From Helianthus annuus (taxonomy: Eukaryota; Streptophyta; Magnoliopsida; Asterales; Asteraceae): DNA of 64,000 bases. The notes under the pieces were generated by a model that was not told where the DNA came from, searched no databases, and worked only from the letters and a program-made list of their open reading frames with translations. Position numbers and translations under genes: made by a program. Positions 45,466-57,800 of this stretch are shown here, in pieces; positions within the stretch are counted from its first letter, which is position 1, and each line of letters starts with the position of its first letter. The stretch lies in NCBI RefSeq assembly GCF_002127325.2, contig NC_035436.2, positions 81,589,716 through 81,653,715 on the forward strand, given 5' to 3'.

Positions 45466-46371
45466 GTGTAACTGGTTTCCATAATTCCTGCATTGACTAT
45501 CCCGTGATTCTAGCAAACATCTACGGCAGTTTCGAAATCAGATCAATCACAGAAATTCATCAACAGTTGATTTAGATTTCATGCATATTCATAACCATTC
45601 AAGAACATCGAATCAACGTGAACTGCATTCATATGAACAACAATCTATTTCTATGAGCATGTAACCGTGACTAATTACCTAGCCCAAAACTTAGCATATC
45701 CACAAGTTAACATCCGAATCCTATAGCATAACAACAGATTTCATCGAGTTTCATCCGATCCGTATGAACATGTTAACAATCCGAAACACATATTAACATT
45801 TGATTTATAACAAAGCACACATGTAAACCGGTTCTATCACAATCAACCATACTAGCATCATCCGAATTACATCATGTAATGTTCAAGAATCATATAAAAT
45901 CATCATGTAAACGCATAGATCATAATATCATCACATACAATCAAATAACAATGTACACTAACCGGTTGGAATCAAAGAGAGGGTGAGCCGAGAAGTGTTG
46001 TTCGCCGTTGGGTTCCAAGTAAACGAGAGAGAGAGAGAGCAAAACTTCTAGGGTTTGTGTGTGTGTTTGTGATTTGCAAAAGTGGTAAAACAAAACCCCT
46101 AAACTCAGTTTTGTGGGTTGCGAGTGGGGAGTGGGCCGAGCCCACACGGTTGTCTAATGGACCCGAGAACAAGGAGTGGCCCCAAAGGGCTTGTGCGAGT
46201 GGTGTTGTGCGGTTCAAGTTATGTAGCCTTGTGCGGTTTGGCTCGTTTACATACATCCACATATTATATGCACAACACACGTAATAACAAAATCACATAA
46301 TTATTCCATAAACAACGTTCTCATAACCACGTATCGTTACACAAAGTGAGTCTAAAGTTCGAGTTGTCACA

Positions 46372-46500
46372 TTATCCCCAACTAATTGGAAATTTCGTCC
46401 CGAAATTTGGTATGCACTCACTGAGGAAGCTAGGTGAACTGTACCGTTCACTGATTTTCCTGGGGTGTCACATCCTCCCCCCGTTGATCTGGAATTTCGT
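46372..46500 (-). other. Polypurine tract and duplicated LTR-end-like segment
   Basis: Next to the LTR is tatccccaacta (minus-strand TAGTTGGGGATA). About 100 bp further, ggtgtcacatcctcccccc followed by ctggaatttcgtcccgaaatt repeats the same layout (LTR-end-like TGTCACA, C-run, ggaaatttcgtcccgaaat). The second copy looks like an older LTR boundary. Confidence 0.65.
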
Positions 46501-49500
46501 CCCGAAATTCCGAAGTAGTAGCTTCAGCCTCAGTAGTGGTTGCCTGGTTCCCGAATAACTGGGGGTACTTTTCTGTCATCCTGTCTTCGCGTTCCCAGGT
46601 GTACTCTGGGCCACGTTTGGAGTTCCAGCGAACTCGAACAAGAGGGATTCTCTTGTTTTTGAGGACCTTCACATCCCGGTCCGTGATTTCAACTGGTTCC
46701 TCGACGAACTGCAACCGCTCGTCGATAGTGAGTTCCTTAAAAGGAATGATAAGGTTTTTATCTGATAGGCACTTCTTTAAGTTCGATACATGAAAGACAT
46801 TGTGAACTGCCCCGAGTTCAGTTGGTAGGTTCAACTTGTATGCTACTTTGCCAATCTTTTCTATGATTTCGAATGGTCCGACGTACCGCGGATTTAGTTT
46901 GCCCCGTTTGCCAAAACGAACCACACCCTTCCAGGGTGAAACTTTCAATAAAACCCGGTCCCCGACCTCAAATTCCAATGGCTTTCTACGCTTGTCCGCG
47001 TAGGCTTTCTGACGGTCGCGTGCTGCCGCCATGCGTTGTCGTATCTGTGCGATCTTTTCTGTGGCGTCCACTACTATCTCTGGACCCGTAATCCGACTAT
47101 CCCCCACCTCTGCCCAGCAGAGGGGTGACCGGCATTTACGCCCGTACAATGCCTCGAATGGAGCGGCTTGAATGCTGGTGTGATAACTGTTATTGTATGA
47201 GAACTCCACTAAAGGGAGATGCTTTTCCCAGCCGTTGCCGAAATCTATAACGCATGCCCGAAGCATGTCTTCAAGCGTTTGGATCGTTCGCTCAGACTGC
47301 CCATCGGTCTGAGGGTGATATGCTGTGCTCATGTCTAGCCGTGAGCCGAAAGATTTATGCATTGCTTGCCAAAGTTCTGACGTGAATCGTGCATCGCGAT
47401 CCGAAATGATGGATGTGGGCACCCCGTGCCACGAAACAACTTCTTTAAGATAGACGTCTGCGAGAGTGGAGAACTTATCCGTTTCCTTTATAGGTAGGAA
47501 GTGTGCAGACTTGGTGAGTCGATCAACTATGACCCAAATCGTATCGTTCCCACGCTGGGATCTAGGTAGGCCTGTAACGAAATCCATGGAAATTTCTTCC
47601 CATTTCCATTGAGGTATCTTAGGCTGCTGAAGTAGACCAGCTGGTTTCTGATATTCAACCTTGACCCTCGCACAGGTCAAGCACTTTCCAACGTACGTAG
47701 CAATGTGGGCCTTCATACTAGGCCACCAATAGGTAGTACTGATGTCGTGGTACATTTTATCCGACCCTGGATGTACCGAATAGCGAGACTTGTGAGCTTC
47801 ATCCATTACAAGTTCGCGTAAACCGCCATAAAGAGGGACCCAAATCCGGCCTGTTACATAATAGGCGCCGTCTTCCTTCTGTTCCATTTGCTGCCGTGAG
47901 CCGCGTAAGGCTTCAGCCTTGACGTTTTCGGGCTTCAGTGCTTCTGTCTGAGCAGCTCGTATCTGAGCAGGAAGGCTAGACTGAATCGTAAGCTGTAGCG
48001 CTCGCACGCGCTTCGGTAAAGTGTCCTTTCGACTAAGGGCATCAGCCACAACATTGGCTTTGCCTGGATGATACTTGATAGCGCATTCGTAGTCGTTAAG
48101 TAACTCGACCCATCGTCGTTGACGCATATTCAAATCCTTCTGCTTAAGAATATGCTCGAGACTCCTGTGATCGGTGTAAATCGTGCACCTGGTACCGTAC
48201 AGGTAGTGTCGCCATATCTTAAGCGCAAAAACAACAGCTCCCAGCTCTAAATCGTGCGTCGTGTAGTTCCGTTCGTGAACCTTGAGTTGACGAGAGGCGT
48301 AAGCGATAACCTTGTCGCGCTGCATTAACACACATCCCAATCCCCGAATGGATGCATCACAATAAACCACAAAGTCATCCGTGCCCTCTGGCAATGAGAG
48401 GATAGGTGCACTGCAAAGTCTATCCTTTAGGTGCTGAAAAGCAGTCTCCTGGGGCTCTCCCCAGCGATAGGTAACACCCTTCTGTGTCAGTAACGTAAGC
48501 GGCTGAGCAATCTTCGAGAAATCCCTGATAAACCGTCTGTAGTAACCTGCCAGACCCAAGAATTGGCGTATTTCTGTCGGTGTACGCGGTGCAGGCCAGT
48601 TTCTGATCGAGTCTACCTTGGATGGATCGACATGGATCCCATCCTTGTTCACCACGTGGCCTAAGAAGTGGACTTCACGAAGCCAGAAGTCGCATTTAGA
48701 AAGCTTGGCGTACAACTGCTCCTTCCGAAGGAGTTCCAAAATAAGACGAAGATGCTGTTCGTGTTCCTCCTGACTCTTGGAGTAAATCAGAATGTCGTCG
48801 ATGAATACTATGACGAACTTGTCAAGGTAGGGTTTGCATACCCTGTTCATAAGGTCCATAAATACAGCAGGCGCGTTCGTTAACCCGAATGGCATGACGA
48901 GAAACTCGTAGTGACCGTAACGAGTTCTGAAGGCTGTCTTGGAGATGTCCTCATCCCGGACTCTCAGCTGATGGTACCCCGACCTTAAATCTATCTTCGA
49001 ATAGTAGCACGACCCTTGCAACTGGTCGAATAAGTCGTCGATGCGTGGAAGAGGATAACGGTTCTTCACCGTCACCTTGTTGAGTTCACGGTAGTCTATG
49101 CACATCCTGAACGTACCGTCTTTCTTTTTCACAAAAAGTACTGGAGCTCCCCAAGGCGAAGAGCTTGGACGAATGAAGCCCTTTTCCAAGAGCTCTTGTA
49201 GCTGCCTTGACAGTTCCTCCAATTCCGATGGAGCTAGACGATATGGTGCGCGAGCTATGGGTGCTGCTCCTGGAGCGAGCTCGATTTGGAATTCGACCTG
49301 ACGATGAGGCGGTAAGCCAGGTAGGTCTTCAGGGAATACCTGAGGAAAGTCACGTACAACTGGTATATCCTCCAGTCTCTTTTCCTTCATCGATGCATCC
49401 GAGACAAGAGCCAAAATGGCTGTGTGACCCTTACGTAAGCATTTCTGAGCCTTCAAGAAAGAGATGATGCCAACCACTGCACCACTCTTGTCGCCTTGAA

Positions 49501-51094
49501 CTTCTAGAGGTTCCTGACCCGAACGAGGAATGCGAATAACCTTCTCGCTGCATAAAATTTCTGCCTGGTGTTGGGATAACCAATCCATCCCAATCACGAC
49601 GTCGAAACTACCCAAAACTATGGGAATGAGATCAATAGAGAAGGCTTGACCAGCTAGGATAAGATTACAACCCTGAACTACGTGCGTGGCTTCTAGACTT
49701 TTACCGTTAGCTAACTCTACTACATGTTTGGTGGGTAAAAGTGTTGGTGCACGTTTTAGCTGTTGACACATTTTCACAGACATATAGCTTGTATCCGCAC
49801 CCGAATCAAACAAAACAGTAACGTAAATATTGTCGAGGAGAAACTTACCCATAACCACGTTGGGATCGTTCACTGCGTCTCCTCTTCCCAAAACGAAAGC
49901 TCGACCTCTTGCCTCGCTGCCATTATTGTTGTTCCCGCCGTTGTTGTTATTCCCGTTGCCCTGATTGTTGTTATTGCGATTCTGGTTCTGGTTCAATTGA
50001 GGGCAATCGCGTTTGAAGTGACCTTCAGCCCCACACTGGAAACATCCCCGGTTTCCACGCTGTGGCTGCTGCTGCTGCTGGTTCTGTGGAGCGGGTTGCT
50101 GAGGCTGCTGATTCTGATTCGCAGGACGAGGGCTCCTACAATCTTTGGCCTCGTGACCCATCTTGAGACACCTTTGACAGCGACCCTTGTTACATGGGCC
50201 GTGGTGATGCCTGTTGCAGTTGTGGCACCTGGGTTGACTACCCTGATATCTCCTCTGTCTGTGACCACTAGAGGATTGCTGACTGGGACTCTGATAGTGA
50301 TCGATCTTCTGCTGCTGAGCTTGTGGCTGAACAGATGCTGAACCTTTGCTGGAATCCCCATCCCATTTTCTTTTACTGTCACCAGATGTAGCAGGAGTAA
50401 CTGAGGTAGTGACATTAGCAGTAGCATTAACACGCTTGGGCAATCTATTCTGTTCCACTGCCTGATCGGTGATACGGTGAGCGAGACGCTGTATTTCCTG
50501 AATGTTTTCGAGATTAGCCGACGTCACGTGGCTCTGAATTTCTGGCGCCAATCCCTTGAGATACAACTCAATGCGCTTGTATGGAGGGTCCACCATAGTT
50601 GGACACAGAACGGCCAGCTCATTGGACCGTTTGGTATACGCTTCGATTTCTGATCCAACCATTTTCAGGTTATACAGCTCGTCTTCCAGCTTGTGAATAT
50701 CTTCACGCGTACAGTACTCACGCTTGATGAGTTCCTTGAAATCGTTCCATGGGGTGGCGTTAGCAGCTGCCAACCCTAAGATCTGAACTTGGGCGTTCCA
50801 CCAAGTTAGTGCTATTCCCTCCAAAGTACCGGTGGCAAACTTGACCTTGCGAGCCTCAGGGCACTCGCACATTTCGAACACTGATTCTAGCTTTTCAAAC
50901 CAATGGAGGAGTCCCACTGCCCCCTCGGTGCCGCTGAAGGAATTTGGACGACAGTCCATGAAGTTCTTAAAAGTGCAAACTTGCTGCGCTGGTTGACCTG
51001 CATGAGCTGCTGCAACTGCCGCAGCAACTTGAGCTTGAACGAGAGCCTCTAGCTGGGCTTGTGTCATGTTAATTCGTCCAGACATGATCTTCAT
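46448..51094 (-). CDS. Intact Gag-Pol polyprotein of Tekay 2 (1548 residues)
   Basis: A single open frame. Gag is about 40-210 (retrotransposon-gag, ALTWWN). Zinc-knuckle region: 290-301, 306-319 ([14 protein letters not shown]) and 351-364 ([14 protein letters not shown]). Protease DSG at 430-432. RT is about 640-820 with catalytic FIDD at 764-767. RNase H acidic residues D913, E950, D975 and D1018. Integrase zinc-binding Cys1138/1141 and catalytic D1171, D1232, E1268 (D-x35-E). The GPY/F-type region is near 1385-1410 and a chromodomain about 1458-1514 (EYTWERE). Order and chromodomain define a Tekay/Del chromovirus. An Asn/Gln-rich linker (325-395) sits between the knuckles and protease. 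ATG 51094 is chosen as first; a second at residue 4 is possible. No missing catalytic residue was seen. Confidence 0.95.
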   Translation of the reverse strand: MKIMSGRINMTQAQLEALVQAQVAAAVAAAHAGQPAQQVCTFKNFMDCRPNSFSGTEGAVGLLHWFEKLESVFEMCECPEARKVKFATGTLEGIALTWWNAQVQILGLAAANATPWNDFKELIKREYCTREDIHKLEDELYNLKMVGSEIEAYTKRSNELAVLCPTMVDPPYKRIELYLKGLAPEIQSHVTSANLENIQEIQRLAHRITDQAVEQNRLPKRVNATANVTTSVTPATSGDSKRKWDGDSSKGSASVQPQAQQQKIDHYQSPSQQSSSGHRQRRYQGSQPRCHNCNRHHHGPCNKGRCQRCLKMGHEAKDCRSPRPANQNQQPQQPAPQNQQQQQPQRGNRGCFQCGAEGHFKRDCPQLNQNQNRNNNNQGNGNNNNGGNNNNGSEARGRAFVLGRGDAVNDPNVVMGKFLLDNIYVTVLFDSGADTSYMSVKMCQQLKRAPTLLPTKHVVELANGKSLEATHVVQGCNLILAGQAFSIDLIPIVLGSFDVVIGMDWLSQHQAEILCSEKVIRIPRSGQEPLEVQGDKSGAVVGIISFLKAQKCLRKGHTAILALVSDASMKEKRLEDIPVVRDFPQVFPEDLPGLPPHRQVEFQIELAPGAAPIARAPYRLAPSELEELSRQLQELLEKGFIRPSSSPWGAPVLFVKKKDGTFRMCIDYRELNKVTVKNRYPLPRIDDLFDQLQGSCYYSKIDLRSGYHQLRVRDEDISKTAFRTRYGHYEFLVMPFGLTNAPAVFMDLMNRVCKPYLDKFVIVFIDDILIYSKSQEEHEQHLRLILELLRKEQLYAKLSKCDFWLREVHFLGHVVNKDGIHVDPSKVDSIRNWPAPRTPTEIRQFLGLAGYYRRFIRDFSKIAQPLTLLTQKGVTYRWGEPQETAFQHLKDRLCSAPILSLPEGTDDFVVYCDASIRGLGCVLMQRDKVIAYASRQLKVHERNYTTHDLELGAVVFALKIWRHYLYGTRCTIYTDHRSLEHILKQKDLNMRQRRWVELLNDYECAIKYHPGKANVVADALSRKDTLPKRVRALQLTIQSSLPAQIRAAQTEALKPENVKAEALRGSRQQMEQKEDGAYYVTGRIWVPLYGGLRELVMDEAHKSRYSVHPGSDKMYHDISTTYWWPSMKAHIATYVGKCLTCARVKVEYQKPAGLLQQPKIPQWKWEEISMDFVTGLPRSQRGNDTIWVIVDRLTKSAHFLPIKETDKFSTLADVYLKEVVSWHGVPTSIISDRDARFTSELWQAMHKSFGSRLDMSTAYHPQTDGQSERTIQTLEDMLRACVIDFGNGWEKHLPLVEFSYNNSYHTSIQAAPFEALYGRKCRSPLCWAEVGDSRITGPEIVVDATEKIAQIRQRMAAARDRQKAYADKRRKPLEFEVGDRVLLKVSPWKGVVRFGKRGKLNPRYVGPFEIIEKIGKVAYKLNLPTELGAVHNVFHVSNLKKCLSDKNLIIPFKELTIDERLQFVEEPVEITDRDVKVLKNKRIPLVRVRWNSKRGPEYTWEREDRMTEKYPQLFGNQATTTEAEATTSEFRDEIPDQRGEDVTPQENQ

Positions 51095-51385
51095 AGTAAA
51101 AGTAACGTAAATGAGAGTGGTTCGCGAGTAGGGCGATGACAGAAAAGTGTAGGCACGTAGGGATTCTCATACTATAGTATCATGTGTATCTAAACGTAAT
51201 GCGAGCAAAGTTCTAAGCAATTCTAGCAAGCAGGCAATAAACATACCCTTATTACCTAGGGTGTCGAGTCTTGCACGTGGAGCGAAGCGTCGTTGTGGAC
51301 CGTTGAGAGCATTGTTCTGGTTATAGTCCGGTTTTAATAAAAAAAACGTTTTCCCATATTAAAACCAAGTTCTCTATAACCAATG

Positions 51386-51397
51386 GCTCTGATACCA
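51386..51397 (-). other. Initiator-Met primer-binding site of Tekay 2
   Basis: Minus-strand TGGTATCAGAGC, 3 nt from the 5' LTR. Confidence 0.9.
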
Positions 51398-51400
51398 ATC

Positions 51401-53681
51401 TGTCACACCCCCAAAATCCACCTGCGGAGTACCACCGCTTGGGAGCGTGACATGACCAGGACCAAGCCATCAATCATATCAAACATAGCATTTAATAATA
51501 AAAGTAATCAATGTAAATCATCATGACATGATTGATGTCCAAAACCAAACATCGTTTAAATAGCGGAAGCATAGTATGTAATCTCAAAATAATTATAAGT
51601 TCAGATAAAGTTCCCGATCCATATCCCACAACGACCTGCTCCTCCCTGTGCAAGCTCCATAATGTACCTAAGGTCCTGCAAGGCATGCAGCAAATAATCA
51701 ACAAACTAGTTGAGCGAGTTCACAGAAAGTAAGTTCATAATGTAATGCATAGGTATAGCTAGTGGGGGTTTCCCATGTTCATCCTGGCTAATGAGGGCTT
51801 CTCATTAACGGTACTTACTAGACTAACTTCCGACCATGTGTTCTTCTTTACCGAGAACAGGAAAACGTACAGGGTCACGTAGGCTTTACGTGACGTGCCC
51901 TTCCCCGAGGACAGTGGTACGCGTGGGGGCTACGTAGGCTTTACGCAGCGTGGCCTTCCGACCTGGAAGCCAGTAGATGGTATTGAGTTACGTAGGCTTT
52001 ACGTAACGTGTCCTCCCGACCCGGGAGACATATGGCAAGTATACTGGGTTACGTAGGCTTTACGTAACGTGTCCTGACTAACCTGAGGACGATGGTCTAT
52101 AGTCTGGTATATGCGTAAGTACGAGTAATCATTCCATTTCATCATATCCAACCCAATTCCCAACCCGGGAATCCCATGCCTTGGCTGTGTGAACTCACCT
52201 TGGTTTGCTCGGCAGATACACAAGGAATATAAGTAGCAAGTAAATGGTCACTCACGTCCTATCATGGTTATTATACGAGTCAGGTTCGTATATAGTACGT
52301 ATATAGCAATCACGTATAGTCATGTCAAACATGTACGCACGTAAGCAGATAAGACATAGCATGTGAGGATCCGATTGTTCTAAGTCCAATCATACCCGGC
52401 CCAATGACATAAGCAGCCCAATACCAAAACAGTCCAGATTCTCAATCGGCCCAAATAGCAATCACATACAAGTCCATTAATAATCAGTCCACCATTCAAA
52501 TCGTTGGGCCCGTGACAGTGAAGGCCCAACAGTGTGTGCGTGTAAACGATGGTCTCGAGTCGCAACGGAGATCTCGAGTCGCAACCGGAGATTACGAGTC
52601 GCAACGGCTGGTTGCGAGTCGCAAATGGAGATCTCGGTTCATCATGGTCTGGTTACGACTGGTCATGTGCTGGTTACGAGTCGCAACGGGACTCGCAACC
52701 GTGATTGCGGTTCGTGCGGTTTGGTCTCGAGTGGGGTTCCGACTCGCAACGAGTGATGCCGAGTCGCAACCGCGTGTGTAACTGGTTTCCATAATTCCTG
52801 CATTGACTATCCCGTGATTCTAGCAAACATCTACGGCAGTTTCGAAATCAGATCAATCACAGAAATTCATCAACAGTTGATTTAGATTTCATGCATATTC
52901 ATAACCATTCAAGAACATCGAATCAACGTGAACTGCATTCATATGAACAACAATCTATTTCTATGAGCATGTAACCGTGACTAATTACCTAGCCCAAAAC
53001 TTAGCATATCCACAAGTTAACATCCGAATCCTATAGCATAACAACAGATTTCATCGAGTTTCATCCGATCCGTATGAACATGTTAACAATCCGAAACACA
53101 TATTAACATTTGATTTATAACAAAGCACACATGTAAACCGGTTCTATCACAATCAACCATACTAGCATCATCCGAATTACATCATGTAATGTTCAAGAAT
53201 CATATAAAATCATCATGTAAACGCATAGATCATAATATCATCACATACAATCAAATAACAATGTACACTAACCGGTTGGAATCAAAGAGAGGGTGAGCCG
53301 AGAAGTGTTGTTCGCCGTTGGGTTCCAAGTAAACGAGAGAGAGAGAGAGCAAAACTTCTAGGGTTTGTGTGTGTGTTTGTGATTTGCAAAAGTGGTAAAA
53401 CAAAACCCCTAAACTCAGTTTTGTGGGTTGCGAGTGGGGAGTGGGCCGAGCCCACACGGTTGTCTAATGGACCCGAGAACAAGGAGTGGCCCCAAAGGGC
53501 TTGTGCGAGTGGTGTTGTGCGGTTCAAGTTATGTAGCCTTGTGCGGTTTGGCTCGTTTACATACATCCACATATTATATGCACAACACACGTAATAACAA
53601 AATCACATAATTATTCCATAAACAACGTTCTCATAACCACGTATCGTTACACAAAGTGAGTCTAAAGTTCGAGTTGTCACA
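51401..53681 (-). repeat. 5' LTR of Tekay 2 (2281 bp)
   Basis: Same sequence as 44059-46371 minus 32 bp. The TSD TTATT follows at 53682-53686. Confidence 0.95.
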
Positions 53682-53721
53682 TTATTGTTGTGTGTTATTT
53701 GACTATTTGTTAGTTTACAGT

Positions 53722-54477
53722 ATGAGCGACCAAGGACCTTCAGACGCTTACCGTCAGTTGTCCAGCTCACCTAGGGACGAAGGCACCTCTTCATAGCCTA
53801 CCCTCTCAGGGTATTCGGCTGACACTGAAGATGGGATTTTCGTGTTCAAAGCACAATCTGAAGAGCCATTCCCTCCTAAGAAGAGAGGATGGTTCAGCAG
53901 AGGAGCCCATGAACGTAGAAAAAGAATAAGAAAACTTCCGCAGCAGCGTGCTTTAGCAGCCGCGAATAGAGAAACAAATGCTCACACTCAGGATATGCTC
54001 AATAGGAGTCTAGCAAATTTTCATATCCTAGCAACTACAGCTGTAGACCCTAATTTAGAACAACTCATAGCACCCCAACCGTTACCACTATTTCCCACGC
54101 AACCTATGGATTTGGAACCAAACCCTGTAGACCAAATTCCAATGCATGATTTTGACCCAGCAGAAATACCTAGAGTACAAGCACCCCATCCCCCAGACTA
54201 TGACCCATGGTTTGATGATCATAGAGATTATGAACAACGCTACCCAATACCAGATGAACACAGGCCAAACCTAGCAGCCTACTCAAACCTGGACCACTGG
54301 ACCCATATTTTGATAATGACCAATACATTAGGGAAATCCTAGAAAACCCTTACCCACACGAAGAACCCATGCCCCAGTTCCCAAACCCAATACCAGCACC
54401 CGCACCACCCATGAGCAATGAGAATGTGCAAGAACTCCGAACCTTTGGTGAGAAGATTTTAGAAGAAGTTAAAGAAT
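53722..54477 (+). pseudogene. Extra ORF upstream of gag in the dead Tekay
   Basis: Starts MSDQGPSDAY at 53722 and has a TAG near 53796. It reopens through KKRGWFSRGAHERRKR and an acidic Pro/Asp-rich part (DYDPWFDDHRDYEQRYP), shifts frame near 54300 and ends with VQELRTFGEKILEEVKE before TGA at about 54477. Located between the primer site and gag, as is the ORF at 24790-26038 of Tekay 1. Both are proline-rich and end with a charged helical tail. No known domain. Confidence 0.55.
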
Positions 54478-54548
54478 GAGACAGATAGGGGAACGACTCG
54501 TCCGGAAATATGACAAGCGTAACATGGACTTTTGGATGAACCCCTATC

Positions 54549-54558
54549 AGTAGTAGTA

Positions 54559-54605
<47 letters not shown>

Positions 54606-54634
54606 AATAGTAATAATATATATATATATATATA
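54549..54634. repeat. (TAA)n and (TA)n microsatellites
   Basis: A GTA/TAA triplet run at 54549-54602 and a TA run at 54617-54634, between the extra ORF and gag. Confidence 0.9.
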
Positions 54635-54835
54635 TCTAGATAACAACTACGGATGCATACTAGTATTGTATTTTAGATTTCAGTTCCAGTTGTATTTTAA
54701 TAGATATAGATGCATAATATAAAATAGAGTAAAGGTCACAATGTTCGGCAATTTTGATCAATATGCTTGTTGTGTGATTGGTTGCATTCAATATTATCTT
54801 ATGATATTAATATGTGGTAAATGTTTAAAATCCAG

Positions 54836-57800
54836 ATGGACAACGAAGTGAATCAAGAAAACCAGAATAATGATAATAATGGAAACCAAGTAGATAACAG
54901 TGTCATCCAACACATAGTGGCACAAGGGATTATAGACGCAATGCCATACATTATCAAAGCGGTTAAGGAAGCGGATAATAAAAGTAATAATGGCAGTAAA
55001 CGAACAACTAAACCAGAACACAACGTGAATAATTGACCAATACTTCAAGTGCCCATTCCCAAAAGAAGAAGAATCATGTCTTATGGTTGTTCTTATATAG
55101 AATTCTGGTCTTGTAAACCAATAGAATTCTCGGGCAATGAAGGACCCATTGCAGCTCTACGGTGGATAGAAAAGACTGAGGCAGTCTTAAAAATAAGCAA
55201 GTGCGCAGAAGAAGATAAGATAATGTTTGCCTCTAATTTGTTTAAGAACTCAACCTTAGAATGGTGGAACACTATCCTCCAGTCTAGGGGAAGTGACAAA
55301 GTTTACAATATGGAATGAGTGGAATTTAAGAACATGGTGGAAAGTAAATTCTGCCCTCCCAATGAAAAAGAACAGACAGCAAATAAGTTTTTAAACCTTA
55401 GAATGACTGGAGTAGATAGTAAGGGTTACACTACTACTTTCTTTGAATATGCTAGAATAGTGCCAACCCTTGCATCACCAGAACCAATATTAATCTCCCG
55501 TTACATATAGGGATTAATCAGTGAGATCAGACATGTAGTCAAGGCAGCTAGACCCCAAACTATAGAAGAAGCTGTAGAACTAGCAAACACCTTGACTGAT
55601 GAATTAGTACGTACACGAGAAGAGGACCAGAGGAGGAACCTAGCTCAAAGGCTTACCCAGGAATTTCGTTATGGAAATTCCAACCTGAGAAAAATGTAGG
55701 TTCTACCTCTGCACCTTACTGTAAGGCCTGCAAGAAAAAGCATTCAGGAAGATGCTCCACCTACTGCAATTTATGCAAGCTACCAGGATACAAGGAAGAA
55801 GATTGTAGGAAGAAACCTAGTAACGGAGTGTGCTTCAATTGTGGAGAAAAAGGGCACATCAAGCCACACTGTCCGAAACTAACTCCAGCCATTAACAACA
55901 AGACTACTAAAAATGCTAGAGCATTTGTGTTGACCGCAGAAGAAGCAAAGATGATCCCGGACGTGATTGCCGGTACGTTTTTAGTTGATGATGTTTTTGC
56001 TAAAGTATTATTTGACTCTGGTGCAAACCAAAGTTTTATTAATACTTCGTTTTGCAAACTTCTCAATCAACCATTAACTAAACTCCCACAAGAATGTCTA
56101 GTAGAAACAGCAAATGGAGAAACCCTTAAGATTTCCGAAATCTTGCAGGGAGCAAGAATATAAATTTTAAATCAAAATTTTATTGCAAACCTTTACCCAA
56201 TGAATCTGGCAGGATTTGATGTTGTATTAGGAATGGATTGGTTAATAGCCAATAAAGCTAGTATTCTATGTGATCAAAAGTCAATTCAAGTAAATTCACC
56301 AAAAGGTGAAAAGATCACAATTAAAGGAGATAAACCATCCAGATCCACGAAATTCATCTCTGTAATGAAAACAGCCAGTTATGTAAGAAAAGGATCGTTA
56401 GTGTATTTGATTTCCATAATTATTAACACTAAAGGAAAAGAACTGAAAGATATCCCTGTAGTATCCCAATTTCCAGATGTGTTTCCAGAAGAATTGCTAG
56501 GACTACCGCCAGACAGAGAAGTTGAATTCAGAATCCATCTGTTACCCGGAACAGCACCAATTGCCAAACCACCCTACCATTTGGCACCAGCAGAAATGCA
56601 AGAGTTAAAGAAACAATTGGACGAATTGTTGGAGAAAGGATTTATTCAACCAAGTTCATCGCCATGGGGAGCAGCAATCTTATTCGTCAAAAAGAAAGAC
56701 GGGTCAATGTGAATGTGCATTGACTACCGTGAATTGAACAAAGTCACGATTAAGAATCGGTACCCATTACCGAGAATTAATGATTTGTTTGATCAACTGC
56801 AAGGACCTCGATTTTTCTCTAAGATCGATTTACGATCAGGATATCATCAATTAAAGATACAGGAAGAGGACATTCTTAAGACTGCTTTCAGAACAAGGTA
56901 TGGCCATTATGAATTTACTGTCATGCCATTTGGTTTAACCAATGCCCCAGCCGCATTTATGGACATGATGAACCAAATATGTAAGCCATATTTGGATAAA
57001 TTCATAATTGTCTTTATAGATGATATTCTCATTTACTCTAAGAGCAAAGAGGAACATGCAAAGCATTTGCACGCACTTTTAAGTTTATTAAGAAAAGAAA
57101 AGCTTTATGCCAAGTTTTCAAAATGCGAGTTTTGGTTAGAAGAAGTACAATTCCTTGGGCATTTAGTCAATCATGAAGGAATTCATGTGGATCCTACAAA
57201 GATTGAGGCAATTACCAAATGGAAAACCCCTGAGTCACCAACCGAGGTTAGAAGTTTCCTATTGGCCGGTTATTATAGAAGATTTATCCGAGATTTTTCT
57301 AGAATAGCCATTCCTTTAACTAAGCTAACCTGTAAATCTGTTAAGTTTGAATGGGGACCAAAACAAGAAGAAGCCTTTAGAATTCTTAAGCAAAGATTAA
57401 CCAATGCACCCAGACTAGTATTACAAGAAGGAACTGAAGACTTTGTAGTCTATTGTGACGCTTCTAAGTTAGGTTATGGATGTGTATTGATGCAACGTCA
57501 AAAGGTTATAGCCTACGCGTCTAGACAACTTAAGAATCATGAAGAAAATTATTCAACCCATGATTTGGAATTAGGAGCTATAATTTTTGCCCTTGAGATT
57601 TGGAGACATTACCTTTACGGTAGTAAGTTTACCATTTTCACCGACTATAAGAGTTTAAAATATGTCTTCGGGCAAAAGGAGTTGAATATGAGATAAGGAC
57701 GTTGGATGGAAATTCTTAGTGATTATGATTGTAATATCCAGTATCATATAGGAAAGGCTAATGTAGTTGCGGATGCCTTAAGTCAAAAGTATCATGAAAA

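Larger units (their letters stand above)
44059..46371 (-). repeat. 3' LTR of Tekay 2 (2313 bp)
   Basis: TGTCACACCC...TTGTCACA. It carries a 32-bp segment near 44425-44456, between two gtgggggYttcccat repeats, that the 5' LTR lacks. Confidence 0.95.
44059..53681 (-). mobile_element. Young, structurally intact Tekay chromovirus 2
   Basis: LTRs 44059-46371 and 51401-53681 are identical by eye except for one 32-bp indel. TSD TTATT, perfect initiator-Met primer site, polypurine tract, and one uninterrupted Gag-Pol of 1548 residues. All parts needed for autonomous movement appear present. 9623 bp. No extra ORF lies between the 5' LTR and gag (about 300 bp only). Confidence 0.95.

Noticed and set aside
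44150..46300. Set of small ORFs repeated at 51492-53610
   Set aside because: They occur in both LTRs only because the LTRs are identical; none shows a domain or conserved start.
49763..50341. 192-residue plus-strand ORF, hydrophobic
   Set aside because: It is the antisense shadow of the Gln/Asn-rich zinc-knuckle region of the Tekay 2 Gag-Pol.
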